Assembly: GCF_013299165.1 (NCBI RefSeq)
Contig: NZ_JAAFKD010000010.1
Coordinates: 62,001-126,000 of the forward strand
From: Microcoleus sp. bin38.metabat.b11b12b14.051
GTDB lineage: Bacteria > Cyanobacteriota > Cyanobacteriia > Cyanobacteriales > Microcoleaceae
Length of the DNA stretch: 64,000 nucleotides
Reading direction: 5' to 3'
In this document: positions 26,374 to 35,414 of the stretch, piece after piece
How positions within the stretch are numbered: the stretch's first letter is position 1
Layout of the letters: every line of letters begins with the position of its first letter
The notes under the pieces: generated by a model
Databases searched by the model: none
Told to the model about the DNA's origin: nothing
The model's input: only the letters and a program-made list of their open reading frames with translations
Program-made: the position numbers and the translations under genes

Positions 26374-27651
26374 ATGACAGTCGATATTTTAATCCTCTCC
26401 AACGGGCCCGGAGAATTAGCAACTTGGGTGCGTCCCGCCGTGCAAGCATTGCGCCAGCAATTGGCAAACAGGGGCACAGAAGCGCGAATCTCGGTGGTGC
26501 TTTCCCCCTGTCCGCACGCCACGGGGAAAGAGGCAGAAATCGCATCTAACTACCCAGAAGTGGACAGAGTGCAAGCACCGGAGCATTTTATGCAATTCTT
26601 ATTATCTGGCAAAACTGCCCAGAATTGGGATTGGTATGAAACCGGAGTTGTGTTATTTTTAGGCGGCGACCAATTTTTTACGGTTGCGATCGGTAAAAGG
26701 CTAAAATATCGGACGGTTACTTATGCTGAATGGGACGCGCGGTGGTATCGCTGGATTGATAAGTTTGCGGCGATGAAACCGGAAGTTTTTGCTAAAGTTC
26801 CGCAGAAATATGCTGATAAATTTACAGTTGTGGGCGATTTGATTGCGGAAGTAGGCGAGCGCAAATCGGATGCAAAAGATGGCGCACCGGCCGGACGAGA
26901 AATAGAATTAATTGGATTGTTACCGGGTTCTAAGGCGGCGAAATTAGCTTTAGGTGTACCGTTGTGTTTGGCGATCGCGCAATCGATCCATCGCATCCGC
27001 CCTCAAACTCGCTTTGTAATTCCGGTTGCGCCTACCATAGATGTGCAAACTCTAGCACGTTTTGCCAACCCAGAACAAAATCCTTGCTTACATTTATTTG
27101 CCAATGCTAGCGCCCAATTGCATTTAACAGAATCGCCGTTTTTGCAGACAGCAAGTGGGTTGCAGATAGAACTTTGGACTGAGACTCCAGCCTACGATTT
27201 GCTATCAGAATGCAGCCTGTGTTTGACTACTGTGGGAGCGAATACTGCCGAATTAGGTTCGTTAGCAATACCGATGATTGTGTTGATTCCGACGCAGCAG
27301 TTGGATGCGATGAAGGCTTGGGATGGTTTACCGGGATTGTTGGCAAATTTGCCGTTAGTCGGTTCTGTTTTTGCGACGGCGATTAATTGGTTGATTCTGC
27401 AATTGGGAAGGGGAAAGCTGTATGCTTGGCCGAATATCTGGGCGGGGGAGGAGATTGTGCCGGAGTTGATTGGTAAGCTGGAAGCGGATGTTGTGGCGGA
27501 TCTGGCGATCGACTATTTGAGCAATCCTGATAAATTAGCACGAATGGGCGATCGGCTCCGCAGCGTGCGCGGCGAATCTGGGGCGGCGCAGAAAATCGCT
27601 GAATTGGTTTGTGAAGAAATTGATTTTATCAGTCAACTATCAGATCTTTAA
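26374..27651 (+). CDS. Lipid-A-disaccharide synthase-related glycosyltransferase
   Basis: This 425-residue protein of the LpxB-related cyanobacterial group is distinct from canonical LpxB. It opens with ILILSNGPGELATWVRPAV, a GT-B N-terminal nucleotide-binding strand and loop, and has LIGLLPGSKAAKL (about residues 177-190), which is typical of LpxB-like and UDP-sugar GT-B enzymes. VGANTAELGSLAIPMIVLIP near residues 290-310 matches the donor-site region. Acceptor and sugar are unknown. A role in outer-membrane or cell-surface glycolipid synthesis is inferred from the family. Confidence 0.8.
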   Translation: MTVDILILSNGPGELATWVRPAVQALRQQLANRGTEARISVVLSPCPHATGKEAEIASNYPEVDRVQAPEHFMQFLLSGKTAQNWDWYETGVVLFLGGDQFFTVAIGKRLKYRTVTYAEWDARWYRWIDKFAAMKPEVFAKVPQKYADKFTVVGDLIAEVGERKSDAKDGAPAGREIELIGLLPGSKAAKLALGVPLCLAIAQSIHRIRPQTRFVIPVAPTIDVQTLARFANPEQNPCLHLFANASAQLHLTESPFLQTASGLQIELWTETPAYDLLSECSLCLTTVGANTAELGSLAIPMIVLIPTQQLDAMKAWDGLPGLLANLPLVGSVFATAINWLILQLGRGKLYAWPNIWAGEEIVPELIGKLEADVVADLAIDYLSNPDKLARMGDRLRSVRGESGAAQKIAELVCEEIDFISQLSDL

Positions 27652-27676
27652 AAAATGGTATGACCATAACAAAAAT

Positions 27677-27735
27677 GGTTCGTAGTGTGGACTTTAGTCC
27701 GCAATAAGAGCGGACTAAAGTCCACACTACGAACC
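27677..27735. repeat. Family B hairpin (GGTTCGTAGTG...), single copy
   Basis: GGTTCGTAGTGTGGACTTTA is the start of a 26-base arm that pairs perfectly with the right arm around a 7-bp loop. It lies just after the lpxB-like stop, followed by a T run, and may work as a terminator. The same family forms the arrays at 38377 and 43335 and a single copy at 49861. Confidence 0.9.
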
Positions 27736-27774
27736 TTATACCATTTTTTTAAAGTTATGATAGCAGAATAACCG

Positions 27775-27838
27775 TAGGGTGCGTCAGGGCAGAATTTGAC
27801 ATTATGCAGTCAAATATTTTCTCCCTGACGCACCCTAC
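27775..27838. repeat. Inverted repeat with GTAGGGTGCGTCAGGG ends
   Basis: GTAGGGTGCGTCAGGG at the left and CCCTGACGCACCCTAC at the right are perfect complements around a ~32-bp centre. Related but diverged copies lie near 29336-29400 and 34413-34475. TCAACTG heptamers follow at 27852-27886. Confidence 0.85.
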
Positions 27839-27911
27839 AAAAATAACTTCGCTGTCAACTGTCAACTGTCAACTGTTAACTGTTAAGCACCCTACAAACT
27901 TTGGTACCAAC

Positions 27912-28082
27912 CTAGCCGTTATCGTGCTTGGCAATGATCCAAATGGCGTGAATCATACCGGGAAACCAGAAAAAACAGGTGAGAAGCAGGTTAATCCAAA
28001 AATCAGCGCCGATCCCAACAGTCAAAAATACGCCCAACGGGGGAACAAAAATTGCAGCGAGTATGCCAATTAAACTACCCAT
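27912..28082 (-). CDS. Pmp3/YqaE-family small membrane protein
   Basis: This 56-residue peptide reads MGSLIGILAAIFVPPLGVFL, then GIGADFWINLLLTC, and ends MIHAIWIIAKHDNG. These are the two helices and the FVPPLGVFL and GMIHA segments that define the Pmp3/YqaE (UPF0057) family of tiny membrane proteins, linked to salt and cold tolerance in other organisms. It is codirectional with and downstream of no close gene; its stop lies 74 bp right of the inverted repeat at 27775. Confidence 0.92.
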   Translation of the reverse strand: MGSLIGILAAIFVPPLGVFLTVGIGADFWINLLLTCFFWFPGMIHAIWIIAKHDNG

Positions 28083-28121
28083 GTGAGTTACTCCAAATGA
28101 CTTTTCTCTTACAATTTAACT

Positions 28122-29066
28122 TCACTGGCCGACAGAGCCTTTCCCGAAAAATTTAGGAGGTGCTGCCATAGTATAAACTTCGGTTTCCTCGGCGATTACC
28201 CGCCGCAAGTGACCCGGAACTTGCATCAATCCCAACAGGGTAATCCCGTCTAACATCCGCAACCCGCCGGTAGTTTTATCGGCGAGCAATTTGTCGGTAA
28301 CTTCTGGTTCGGGCCGCGTATTGATTTCCTGGCTGGAAGCTACGGCAAAACCCCAAGGAGCTCCGTAGGTAGAAATAAAGCTGGTGCAGGATTGAACGTT
28401 GGGGAAAACCGATTTCAGGGTATTGACAATGCGGGCGTGCATTTTCATTTCTGCTGGAGAAACTGGGCCTGCTTGGACTACGAAATATCCGTTAGGCGAC
28501 AGTATCTTCCGAACTTTCTCAAAATACTCTTTGGTAAACAATTGGAAAGATGGGCCTTCTTCAATAGGATCGGATAAGTCAGAAATCACAATATCCCAAT
28601 CGCTATCAGTATTGTCTAAATAGTCCAAAGCATCGCCGATTACTACTTCCGAACGAGGGTCGTCAAAAGCATTTTGGTGCATTTCTGGCAGGTGTTCGCG
28701 GCAAGCTTCTACTACTTCGCCATCAATATCGACCATGACGACTTTTTCAACTGATTTCCAGCGCAGCACTTCTCTAATTGTAGCTCCTTCGCCGCCGCCG
28801 AGAACGAGCACTTTTTTGGGGGAACCGTGAGCAATCATGGCTGGGTGCACGAGGGGTTCGTGGTACAGAAATTCGTCGCCGGTACAAGATTGCCATTTAC
28901 CGTCCAAAACTAAGCCTTTCCCGTAGGTGCCTGTTTGAACTACGTACATTTCCTGATAGGCAGTTTTTTTGTAAGCGAGCACGCCGATGACGCCGTGAAC
29001 GTAAATATCCCAGGGGGTAATGTACTCGCTCATCCAAAAGTCTGCACGGACTTCGCTACCTGACAT
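28122..29066 (-). CDS. speE: Spermidine synthase (polyamine aminopropyltransferase)
   Basis: This 314-residue enzyme of the spermidine synthase family transfers an aminopropyl group from decarboxylated SAM to a polyamine. The SAM-site motif VLVLGGGEGATIREVLRW (residues 87-104), the acidic MVDIDGEVVE and the catalytic-loop DLSDPIEEG are all present. GGAGAG six bases before ATG 29066 supports the start. The C-terminus is longer than that of E. coli SpeE. A thermospermine or other specificity cannot be excluded. Confidence 0.93.
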   Translation of the reverse strand: MSGSEVRADFWMSEYITPWDIYVHGVIGVLAYKKTAYQEMYVVQTGTYGKGLVLDGKWQSCTGDEFLYHEPLVHPAMIAHGSPKKVLVLGGGEGATIREVLRWKSVEKVVMVDIDGEVVEACREHLPEMHQNAFDDPRSEVVIGDALDYLDNTDSDWDIVISDLSDPIEEGPSFQLFTKEYFEKVRKILSPNGYFVVQAGPVSPAEMKMHARIVNTLKSVFPNVQSCTSFISTYGAPWGFAVASSQEINTRPEPEVTDKLLADKTTGGLRMLDGITLLGLMQVPGHLRRVIAEETEVYTMAAPPKFFGKGSVGQ

Positions 29067-29858
29067 CTAATACTCTCCAAATGTAAACTGCTGTGTCGAT
29101 TTTGTCACAAGTAGTAATTCTTACCACAAAATGGTGCTGGTGTGTAAGTGCGATCGATACATTGGAGTTAAATTTATAGCAGATGTTGAAGGAAGAAGGA
29201 AGAAGGAAGAAGGAAGAAGGAAGAAAATCAACGCTTTCAGCAATTTACAACGTGCTCAGCATCGGGGCGCTTGCTATATCGGAACGGTTATTTTCCTTGC
29301 TGCACAGGGAGATTGCGAACCGTCTCCAGTAGTCGTAGGGTGCGTCGCTATGAAAAACTCTCGGCTTGCATATCGAGAATCTCATAGCGACGCACCTGAC
29401 AAACTCTCGGCTGTGCAAACAACCATCCGTTTAACTTTTTCCCAAAACTTCTTTTCTCGCAAAACTTGATAAAAATGGGATTAATACCATTTATAACAAA
29501 TCGTGCTACCAAACAATTGTTGGGTTTGCTCTCCCCGATGGGTAAGGTGCGGATCTATGAGATTGTCGATTAAATGCCAGGAATTTTTGAGCGCGACACA
29601 CCCGCTCGATGACTTTTATCGCAAAACTTTATAAAAATGGTATTAATACCTGTGCGTCGGCGCGGGTGCTCTACAAACTTGTTTGTTACAAGGCATTTGT
29701 TGCGGGGGCAATTATTTACATTCAAGCCGCTGCTCTAAGTTTGCGATCGGTGTTTATATTGAGTAAATTGGTAAATATTGGCGATCGCACGACCTTAAAT
29801 TAAGTGGCGATCGGCAAGTATAATTTACTTACGAATCACCAGTATCACACCTAAGTAT
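29067..29858. other. Non-coding region with short repeats
   Basis: About 790 bp with no supported gene. GAAGGAA heptamers run from about 29189 to 29226. A diverged inverted repeat with GTAGGGTGCGTCGCTATG and CATAGCGACGCACC ends occupies 29336-29400. The rest is unremarkable, with scattered CGATCG sites near 29745-29815. Confidence 0.6.
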
Positions 29859-30768
29859 ATGTTAATAAATCATCAGATGTTCGATCTCAAATTTTGGAGA
29901 AAATTGAGCCGTAACTTCAAAAAAAGCTTTACCCTTGGCATTGCGGTAGTAACCCTGTGTACAGCGATGTTAGCTAGTTGCACCAAAGTAGAACCCCCTT
30001 TGCGAGTCGGTGCCAATGTTTGGCCAGGCTATGAAACTCTGTACTTGGCTCGCAGTTTAGGGTACTATGACAATACCCCTATTAAATTAGTAGATTACCC
30101 TTCAGGTACAGAAGAAGTACGAGCCTATCGCAATGCAGAAATTGAAGCAGCCGGGATATCCATCGACCAAGCTTTGGTATTGGCCGCCACCAATCCCGAC
30201 GTAAAAATTGTAGTAGTTATGGATTTCTCTAACCGTGGAGATGTGATTCTTGGGAAACCAGAGATGGAAAATTTGCAAGGCTTAAAAGCCAGACCAGTAG
30301 GTGTTGAATCTACGGCACTAGGAGCATTCATAATTACCCGTGCCTTAGAACAAAAAGGTATGTCACCTAAAGATATCAAAATTGTCTCTTTAGGAGTGTC
30401 CGAACATGAACGAGCCTTTAAAGATGGAAAGGTAGATGCTGTTGTTACTTTTGGGTATGCTCGGACAAAGCTGCTAGCAGCGGGTGCTAAACAACTGTTC
30501 GATAGTTCGCAAATTCCTGGTGAAATTGTCGATGTTGTGATAGTAAGTTAGGATGTAATTAATTAACAAACAGCCCAAGGCTTTGCAGGCTTTAGTTGAC
30601 GGTCGGTTTCGCGCCCTAGATTACTTAATAAAAAATCCTCAAGATGCTGCTAGTCGCATAGCTCCCCGCACAGGAGTGACTCCTGAGCAATTCTTAGAAT
30701 CTTTAAAAGGGCTGAGTAGTCCAAACCTCCAAGAAAACCAAAATTTACTAGGGAAAACAGACCCCTGA
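29859..30768 (+). pseudogene. Broken substrate-binding lipoprotein gene (NrtA/SsuA/TauA-like)
   Basis: The first 230 codons encode a lipoprotein signal (LASC lipobox, Cys41) followed by the start of a type 2 periplasmic binding fold: RVGANVWPGYETLYLARSLG, and so on to EIVDVVIVS. The frame then meets TAG at 30549. Homologous sequence resumes in another frame at about 30570 (NKQPKALQALVDGRFRALDY) and runs to GKTDP before a stop at 30766. Thus there is one nonsense codon plus a shift. Intact relatives bind nitrate, sulfonates, taurine or similar ligands for ABC uptake or sensing. No ABC permease or ATPase is adjacent. Confidence 0.85.
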
Positions 30769-30774
30769 TTGCTG

Positions 30775-31022
30775 AATACAGTTCACTTAAGATGTCATTG
30801 CGAAACGAAGCAAACAAGAGAGTTTATTTTTCATCGGTTTTCCCTGTCGTCATCTCTTAAGTAAACCGTATTGGATTATAATTCAATACTGTTTACTTAA
30901 GAACGATCTCCCTGGCACCTCGCTTAAAAAGGGGGGAACAAGAAAGCTCTTAAAGTTCCCCTACAACCAGGGGGATGCTGCAAGGGATCTCCGAGTATAA
31001 ATAGTTTTAAGTGAACCGTATT
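30775..31022. mobile_element. Two adjacent palindromic elements with AATAC-GTTTACTTAAG ends
   Basis: Element one runs 30775-30872, from AATACAGTTCACTTAAG to CTTAAGTAAACCGTATT. Element two runs 30885-31022, from AATACTGTTTACTTAAG to AGTGAACCGTATT. GGATTATAATT follows each element (30873 and 31023). No coding capacity was found. A related element with CAATACGGTTTACTT ends is at 45175-45310. These are probably non-autonomous elements. Confidence 0.65.
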
Positions 31023-31027
31023 GGATT

Positions 31028-31291
31028 ATAATTAGTACGTCTATTCAAAAAGATAATTGGGTTAAAATCGGTATTAAAGATAATGGATCGGGCATAGATG
31101 ATGCTGTGAAGACCAAAGTTTTCGATCCTTTCTTTACGACGAAACCAGTAGGTACTGGTACAGGTTTGGGACTATCGGTTAGCTATCAAATTGTGGTGGA
31201 CAAACACCACGGGAGATTGGAGTGCATATCGACTGTTGGCGAAGAAACTGAATTTGCGATCGAGATTCCGATCGCCAATTCGCGCAGTTAA
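31028..31291 (+). pseudogene. C-terminal fragment of a histidine kinase ATPase domain
   Basis: The frame reads IKDNGSGIDDAVKTKVFDPF, then TTKPVGTGTGLGLSVSYQIV, and ends IPIANSRS. These are the G1, F and G2 boxes of a histidine kinase, similar to the end of the LOV kinase at 1989. The dimerisation domain, H-box and sensor are missing, replaced by the palindromic elements that abut its left end. It is presumably the remnant of a kinase that followed the broken binding-protein gene. Confidence 0.88.
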
Positions 31292-31718
31292 TATATTAGT
31301 TTTCTGTTGACTAATGTACAGACATCAGCTATGGAGATGGCGCCTGTCTAAAGCGTGTCAACAAGCGTGTTAAACCCACAGTCCGCCAGGGGTTTAAACC
31401 CCTGTCTAATAGCGAAAGTCCTCGCTATGAGGACTCAACCAGTTTCTTTCATCCATAACGGGTGCGAAGCGTCCGTGGAACGCTCTGAAGAGGACTCAAG
31501 AACTCATCAGTCCTCTTGAGAGGACTTCAGCTTTGAGGCAGGGGTTTAAACCCCTGCCGGACTCTGGGAAAGCGCGTTAAGTTGGCAGGATGAAAGGCAC
31601 TGCCCCGTGTCCTTACAGTATTTCAAAGAATTGAAGACTGCTATATCGATCGAGCTAAACTGAGGGATAATAAAAACTCCCCATGACCGCGGCTCCTCCT
31701 AGTTTGATGTGAAACCCT
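31292..31718. repeat. Non-coding region with two CAGGGGTTTAAACCCCTG palindromes
   Basis: The 18-bp palindrome CAGGGGTTTAAACCCCTG occurs at 31387-31404 and 31539-31556. Between them lie several GTCCTC/GAGGAC pairs that can fold into smaller stems. The unit resembles the compound inverted repeats elsewhere in the window. No gene is present; the priA promoter should lie in the right half. Confidence 0.7.
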
Positions 31719-34280
31719 ATGTCTACTGTCACTTTTGGCTTATCAACCCCCTCCGCGGCAGAGGCAGGGGCATCCTACGGTAGCAACCAACCACCCCAGC
31801 GCCCCACCGCGCCGGCAGAGTGGATCGAGGTGTTGGTGGACTCTCCTTTCAGGGGCGCGGGGGACTCGCCTGGGGAGGAAAACAAGTTATTTACCTATCG
31901 CTTACCCGCGGAATTGAACGTGCAGCCGGGGGATATTTTAAGTGTACCGTTTGGCAATCAACAGGTAGGGGCGATCGCAATTCGGTTCGTTTCTCAACTG
32001 CCGGCAGACTTAGATCCGGCGCGGGTGAAAAATGTCGAAGATGTTGTCACTACGGGCTTTTTTCCTGCTAGTTATTGGGAACTAATAGAACGAGTCTCTG
32101 CTTATTATTGTACGCCATTAATTCAAGTCATTAGAGCTTCACTCCCGCCCGGTTTGCTAAGCCGTTCCGTGCGCCGAATTCGGTTAATTAAAGATGCAAT
32201 CGCTCCGAATGCCGAAACGTTTCTCAATCCCGCCGCGAGTCAAATTTTGCAATTGCTGCAAGCTCAAAAAAACGGTGATTACACTTGGCAATACCTCCAG
32301 CGCCAAGTCAAGGGAAGTTATCGGGGATTGAAAGATTTATTGCAACGCGGTTGGGTGGAAAGTTATTTAGAACCGCCCAATCCTCCCAAACCACAACTCA
32401 AACCGGCAGTGACATTAATTCCTAGCGCCTTTGTCACGGATTTAACGAAGCGACAACAAGAAGTATTGGAGGTTTTGCGGCGCGGCGGCGGTGAAATGTG
32501 GGTGAATGATTTGCTGAGAATTTGCAGCGCAAGTTCTTCAGTTGTCAAAGCTTTGGAACAGAAAGGTAGCGTTGTCATCGATCAAAGGGAAGTGCTCAGG
32601 GGCGATCGCGGAATTGCTCAATTACCCGATGTACCGAAAAAGTTAACTCGTTTTCAAGCTGAAGCTTTAACGTTTATTAACAGTTTTTCGGGATTCCGTC
32701 AAGTGCTGTTGCACGGCGTTACAGGTTCTGGTAAGACTGAAGTGTATTTGCAGGCGATCGCCCCAATCTTAGCCAGTGGCAAATCCGCCCTCGTACTCGT
32801 CCCGGAAATCGGGTTGACACCGCAACTGACAGACAGATTCCGCGCCCGGTTTGGCGAACAAATTTGCGTCTATCACAGCGGGCTATCCGACGGCGAACGT
32901 TACGATACATGGCGGCAGATGCTCACAGGAACGCCGCAAATTGTCATCGGCACGCGATCGGCCATTTTCGCACCTTTACCGCACCTCGGCTTAATTATCC
33001 TGGACGAAGAACACGACAGCAGTTTCAAACAAGACCAACCAGCGCCCTGCTACCACGCCCGCACCGTCGCCAAATGGCGCGCCGAATTAGAAAATTGTCC
33101 ATTAATTTTAGGTTCCGCAACGCCAGCTTTAGAGACATTGGTGGGGACGCGCGGAGATGATTACTCGTTACCAACTATCCATTATTTATCATTACCAACT
33201 CGCATTTATTCCCGCCCGATGCCGCCCGTGGAAGTAGTCGATATGCGCCAAGAATTGCGGCAAGGGAACCGCTCAATTTTTAGCGCTTCTCTGCAAAATG
33301 CGCTGGAACAATTGCAAGCCAGACAACAGCAAGGCATCCTATTTATTCACCGCCGAGGACACAGTACGTTTGTGTCTTGTCGGAGTTGCGGCTACGTGAT
33401 GGAATGCCCGAATTGCGATGTTTCTTTGTCCTATCACCATATCGGCGAGGGAAGCGCAGAAATCCTGCGCTGTCACTACTGCAACCACACGGAAAGACAT
33501 CCTCAAAACTGTCCAGAATGCAGTTCTCCTTACTTCAAAAACTTCGGTAGCGGTACGCAGCGAGTGGAACAGGAATTAACGAGATTGTTTCCAGAATTGC
33601 GGGCGATTCGGTTTGATAGCGATACTACTAGAAATAAGGGCGACCACCGCCGCTTGTTAACTCAATTTGCCAATGGTGAAGCTGACATCTTATTAGGCAC
33701 ACAAATGCTGACGAAGGGGTTAGATTTAGCTCAAGTTACATTGGTGGGGGTTGTATCTGCTGATGGGTTACTGAATTTATCCGATTATCGGGCCAGTGAA
33801 CGGGCTTTTCAAACATTAACTCAAGTGGCGGGGCGTGCGGGTAGAGGCGACGATCCGGGGCGGGTAATTATTCAAACTTATACTCCCGAACATCGGGTAG
33901 TTCAAGCTGTGAAGCGACACGAATATGCGAGTTTTGTGGAGACGGAATTAGCGGAAAGGGCGGCGCTAAATTATCCACCTTCGGGGCGGTTGATTTTGTT
34001 GCGGTTGAGTAGTGCTGATGCGGCGGAAGTTGCGGTGACTGCGGTACAATTGGCGTCTGTTTGTCAACAATATATCGATCGACTTTCCGGGACAGGTTGC
34101 GAGATGTTGGGGCCTGCACCGGCGGCGATTATGCGGGTGGCTAATCGCTATCGGTGGCAGATTTTGCTGAAGTTACCTTTGGATGAGTCGCTGGATTTGT
34201 CGGATTTGGTCGGGTTGCGCGATCGCACGCCGCGTTCTGTTAGTCTAACTATTGATGTCGATCCGTTAAATTTTGGTTGA
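31719..34280 (+). CDS. priA: Primosomal replication restart helicase PriA
   Basis: This 853-residue superfamily 2 helicase restarts stalled replication forks by loading the primosome. An N-terminal DNA-binding domain is preceded by ~35 low-complexity residues. The helicase core has Walker A GVTGSGKTEVYLQ, DEEH (ILDEEHDSSFKQ) and the QVAGRAGRG motif. A zinc-binding insert carries CRSCGY, CPNC, CHYC and CPEC, the eight cysteines expected of PriA. The ATG at 31719 is the furthest upstream; a later start would remove only non-conserved residues. Confidence 0.96.
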   Translation: MSTVTFGLSTPSAAEAGASYGSNQPPQRPTAPAEWIEVLVDSPFRGAGDSPGEENKLFTYRLPAELNVQPGDILSVPFGNQQVGAIAIRFVSQLPADLDPARVKNVEDVVTTGFFPASYWELIERVSAYYCTPLIQVIRASLPPGLLSRSVRRIRLIKDAIAPNAETFLNPAASQILQLLQAQKNGDYTWQYLQRQVKGSYRGLKDLLQRGWVESYLEPPNPPKPQLKPAVTLIPSAFVTDLTKRQQEVLEVLRRGGGEMWVNDLLRICSASSSVVKALEQKGSVVIDQREVLRGDRGIAQLPDVPKKLTRFQAEALTFINSFSGFRQVLLHGVTGSGKTEVYLQAIAPILASGKSALVLVPEIGLTPQLTDRFRARFGEQICVYHSGLSDGERYDTWRQMLTGTPQIVIGTRSAIFAPLPHLGLIILDEEHDSSFKQDQPAPCYHARTVAKWRAELENCPLILGSATPALETLVGTRGDDYSLPTIHYLSLPTRIYSRPMPPVEVVDMRQELRQGNRSIFSASLQNALEQLQARQQQGILFIHRRGHSTFVSCRSCGYVMECPNCDVSLSYHHIGEGSAEILRCHYCNHTERHPQNCPECSSPYFKNFGSGTQRVEQELTRLFPELRAIRFDSDTTRNKGDHRRLLTQFANGEADILLGTQMLTKGLDLAQVTLVGVVSADGLLNLSDYRASERAFQTLTQVAGRAGRGDDPGRVIIQTYTPEHRVVQAVKRHEYASFVETELAERAALNYPPSGRLILLRLSSADAAEVAVTAVQLASVCQQYIDRLSGTGCEMLGPAPAAIMRVANRYRWQILLKLPLDESLDLSDLVGLRDRTPRSVSLTIDVDPLNFG

Positions 34281-34532
34281 TTGGAGATGGAATCTTCGGG
34301 TGCGTTAATTGTTGACATAAATAAAGGTCTCTAAGTGTCATTGCGAGGCACGAAGCAATCCCAGTCTAGGCGATTGCTTCGCTAAGAGCTCGCAATGACA
34401 TAGCTGTGTAATCGTAGGGTGTGTCAGCTTCGACAATTGTATCAATAATCGCAAATCTCCAAACTGACGCATCTTACAATCTACAACCTACAAGCTATAA
34501 TATTATCATCAACTTAACAATCAAAATCCTAT
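34281..34532. repeat. Two imperfect inverted repeats after priA
   Basis: TGTCATTGCGAGGCACGAAG (from 34337) pairs imperfectly with CGCAATGACA ending near 34401; this element family is widespread in bacteria. A second repeat begins GTAGGGTGTGTCAG (34413) and ends CTGACGCATCTTAC (34475), a diverged form of the repeat at 27775. Confidence 0.75.
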
Positions 34533-35129
34533 ATGGCTTACAGTAACTTTTCCCTGACTGACGCCATCAAACAACTAAGCTTAACCCTGAAAGACAAAAA
34601 TGATTTATTTGGTCATATCCCCGAAGCAGAATACAGTGAATATCTAGATTTCACCCTCAAGTACAACCTGCGAATTGCCAGCGAAATCAATACAGAAAAA
34701 GCGCGATCAGAAATGATTATCACCCCAATCTTACTAGAATTGAGGAGAATGCTAGACGATAAAATCAGTTTGTTTTCTGGTAAAGAGTTTAACGTAGACA
34801 TAGAAAAAGGACTGAATGGCGCTTGTGATTTTTTAATTAGTCTTTCCGAGTCGCAAATTGTGATTATGTCCCCTGTAATTGCGATTGTGGAGGCGAAGAA
34901 AGAAGATTTAATCGGCGGTTTGGGACAGTGTGCGGCCCAAATGTATGCGGCGCAGTTGTTTAATCAAAAAGAAGGCAATGAAGTTGCAGTAATTTATGGT
35001 GTTGTGACATCTGGTACTGTTTGGAGATTTTTACAGTTAAAAGGTAATGCTTTAGATGTTGATGTTGTGGAGTATTACATTAAAGATGCGGGGAAAATTT
35101 TAGGGATTTTCTCAAGTTTGCTGAAATAG
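34533..35129 (+). CDS. Possible PD-(D/E)XK nuclease-fold protein
   Basis: This 198-residue protein has no function I can name. Helices near 50-75 lead into GACDFLIS (Asp99) and then VIAIVEAKK (Glu120, Lys122), the spacing of a D...ExK nuclease active site. It is followed by a helix with GLGQCAAQMYAAQLFNQKEG and a strand, VAVIYGVVTSGTVWRFLQL. This pattern resembles restriction-endonuclease-like proteins common in cyanobacteria. It stands alone between repeat clusters, without a methyltransferase. A nuclease role is inferred from the motif only. Confidence 0.65.
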   Translation: MAYSNFSLTDAIKQLSLTLKDKNDLFGHIPEAEYSEYLDFTLKYNLRIASEINTEKARSEMIITPILLELRRMLDDKISLFSGKEFNVDIEKGLNGACDFLISLSESQIVIMSPVIAIVEAKKEDLIGGLGQCAAQMYAAQLFNQKEGNEVAVIYGVVTSGTVWRFLQLKGNALDVDVVEYYIKDAGKILGIFSSLLK

Positions 35130-35149
35130 GACTTACACATGGGTGGCCA

Positions 35150-35370
35150 GAAACCGGGTTTTTTACGAAAATCCTTCGCCGCAGTTACGAAATTAGATAA
35201 GACGGCGGTTGAAACCGCGTCTACACAAACAATGTCCGCCTCCGCGGACTCAAGAAAAAACGTAATTTTAACGATCGCATCTTCAACCCGCGGAGGTGTT
35301 CGGCGAGCGAAGTCGAGTCGCGGGTTTTGTCTGTGTAGACGCGGTTTCAACCGCCCGGTATTCTGAGTTT
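35150..35370. repeat. Two inverted family A copies plus a CAGAAACCGGGTTTTTT repeat
   Basis: A left copy in minus orientation (about 35194-35252, GGCGGTTGAAACCGCG and TCCGCCTCCGCGGA) faces a right copy in plus orientation (35281-35362). The right copy has 18 or so extra bases, including GGCGAGCGAAGTCGAG, inside its CCCGCGG...CGCGGG stem. It lies between convergent genes and could terminate both. Confidence 0.85.
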
Positions 35371-35414
35371 TTTCAACTATCGCCCGCGGCATTTCTTGAG
35401 TAAAATTAATCGGA

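Noticed and set aside
29609..29803. A 64-codon frame in the region after speE
   Set aside because: No motif, no ribosome binding site, and it lies in repeat-rich DNA.
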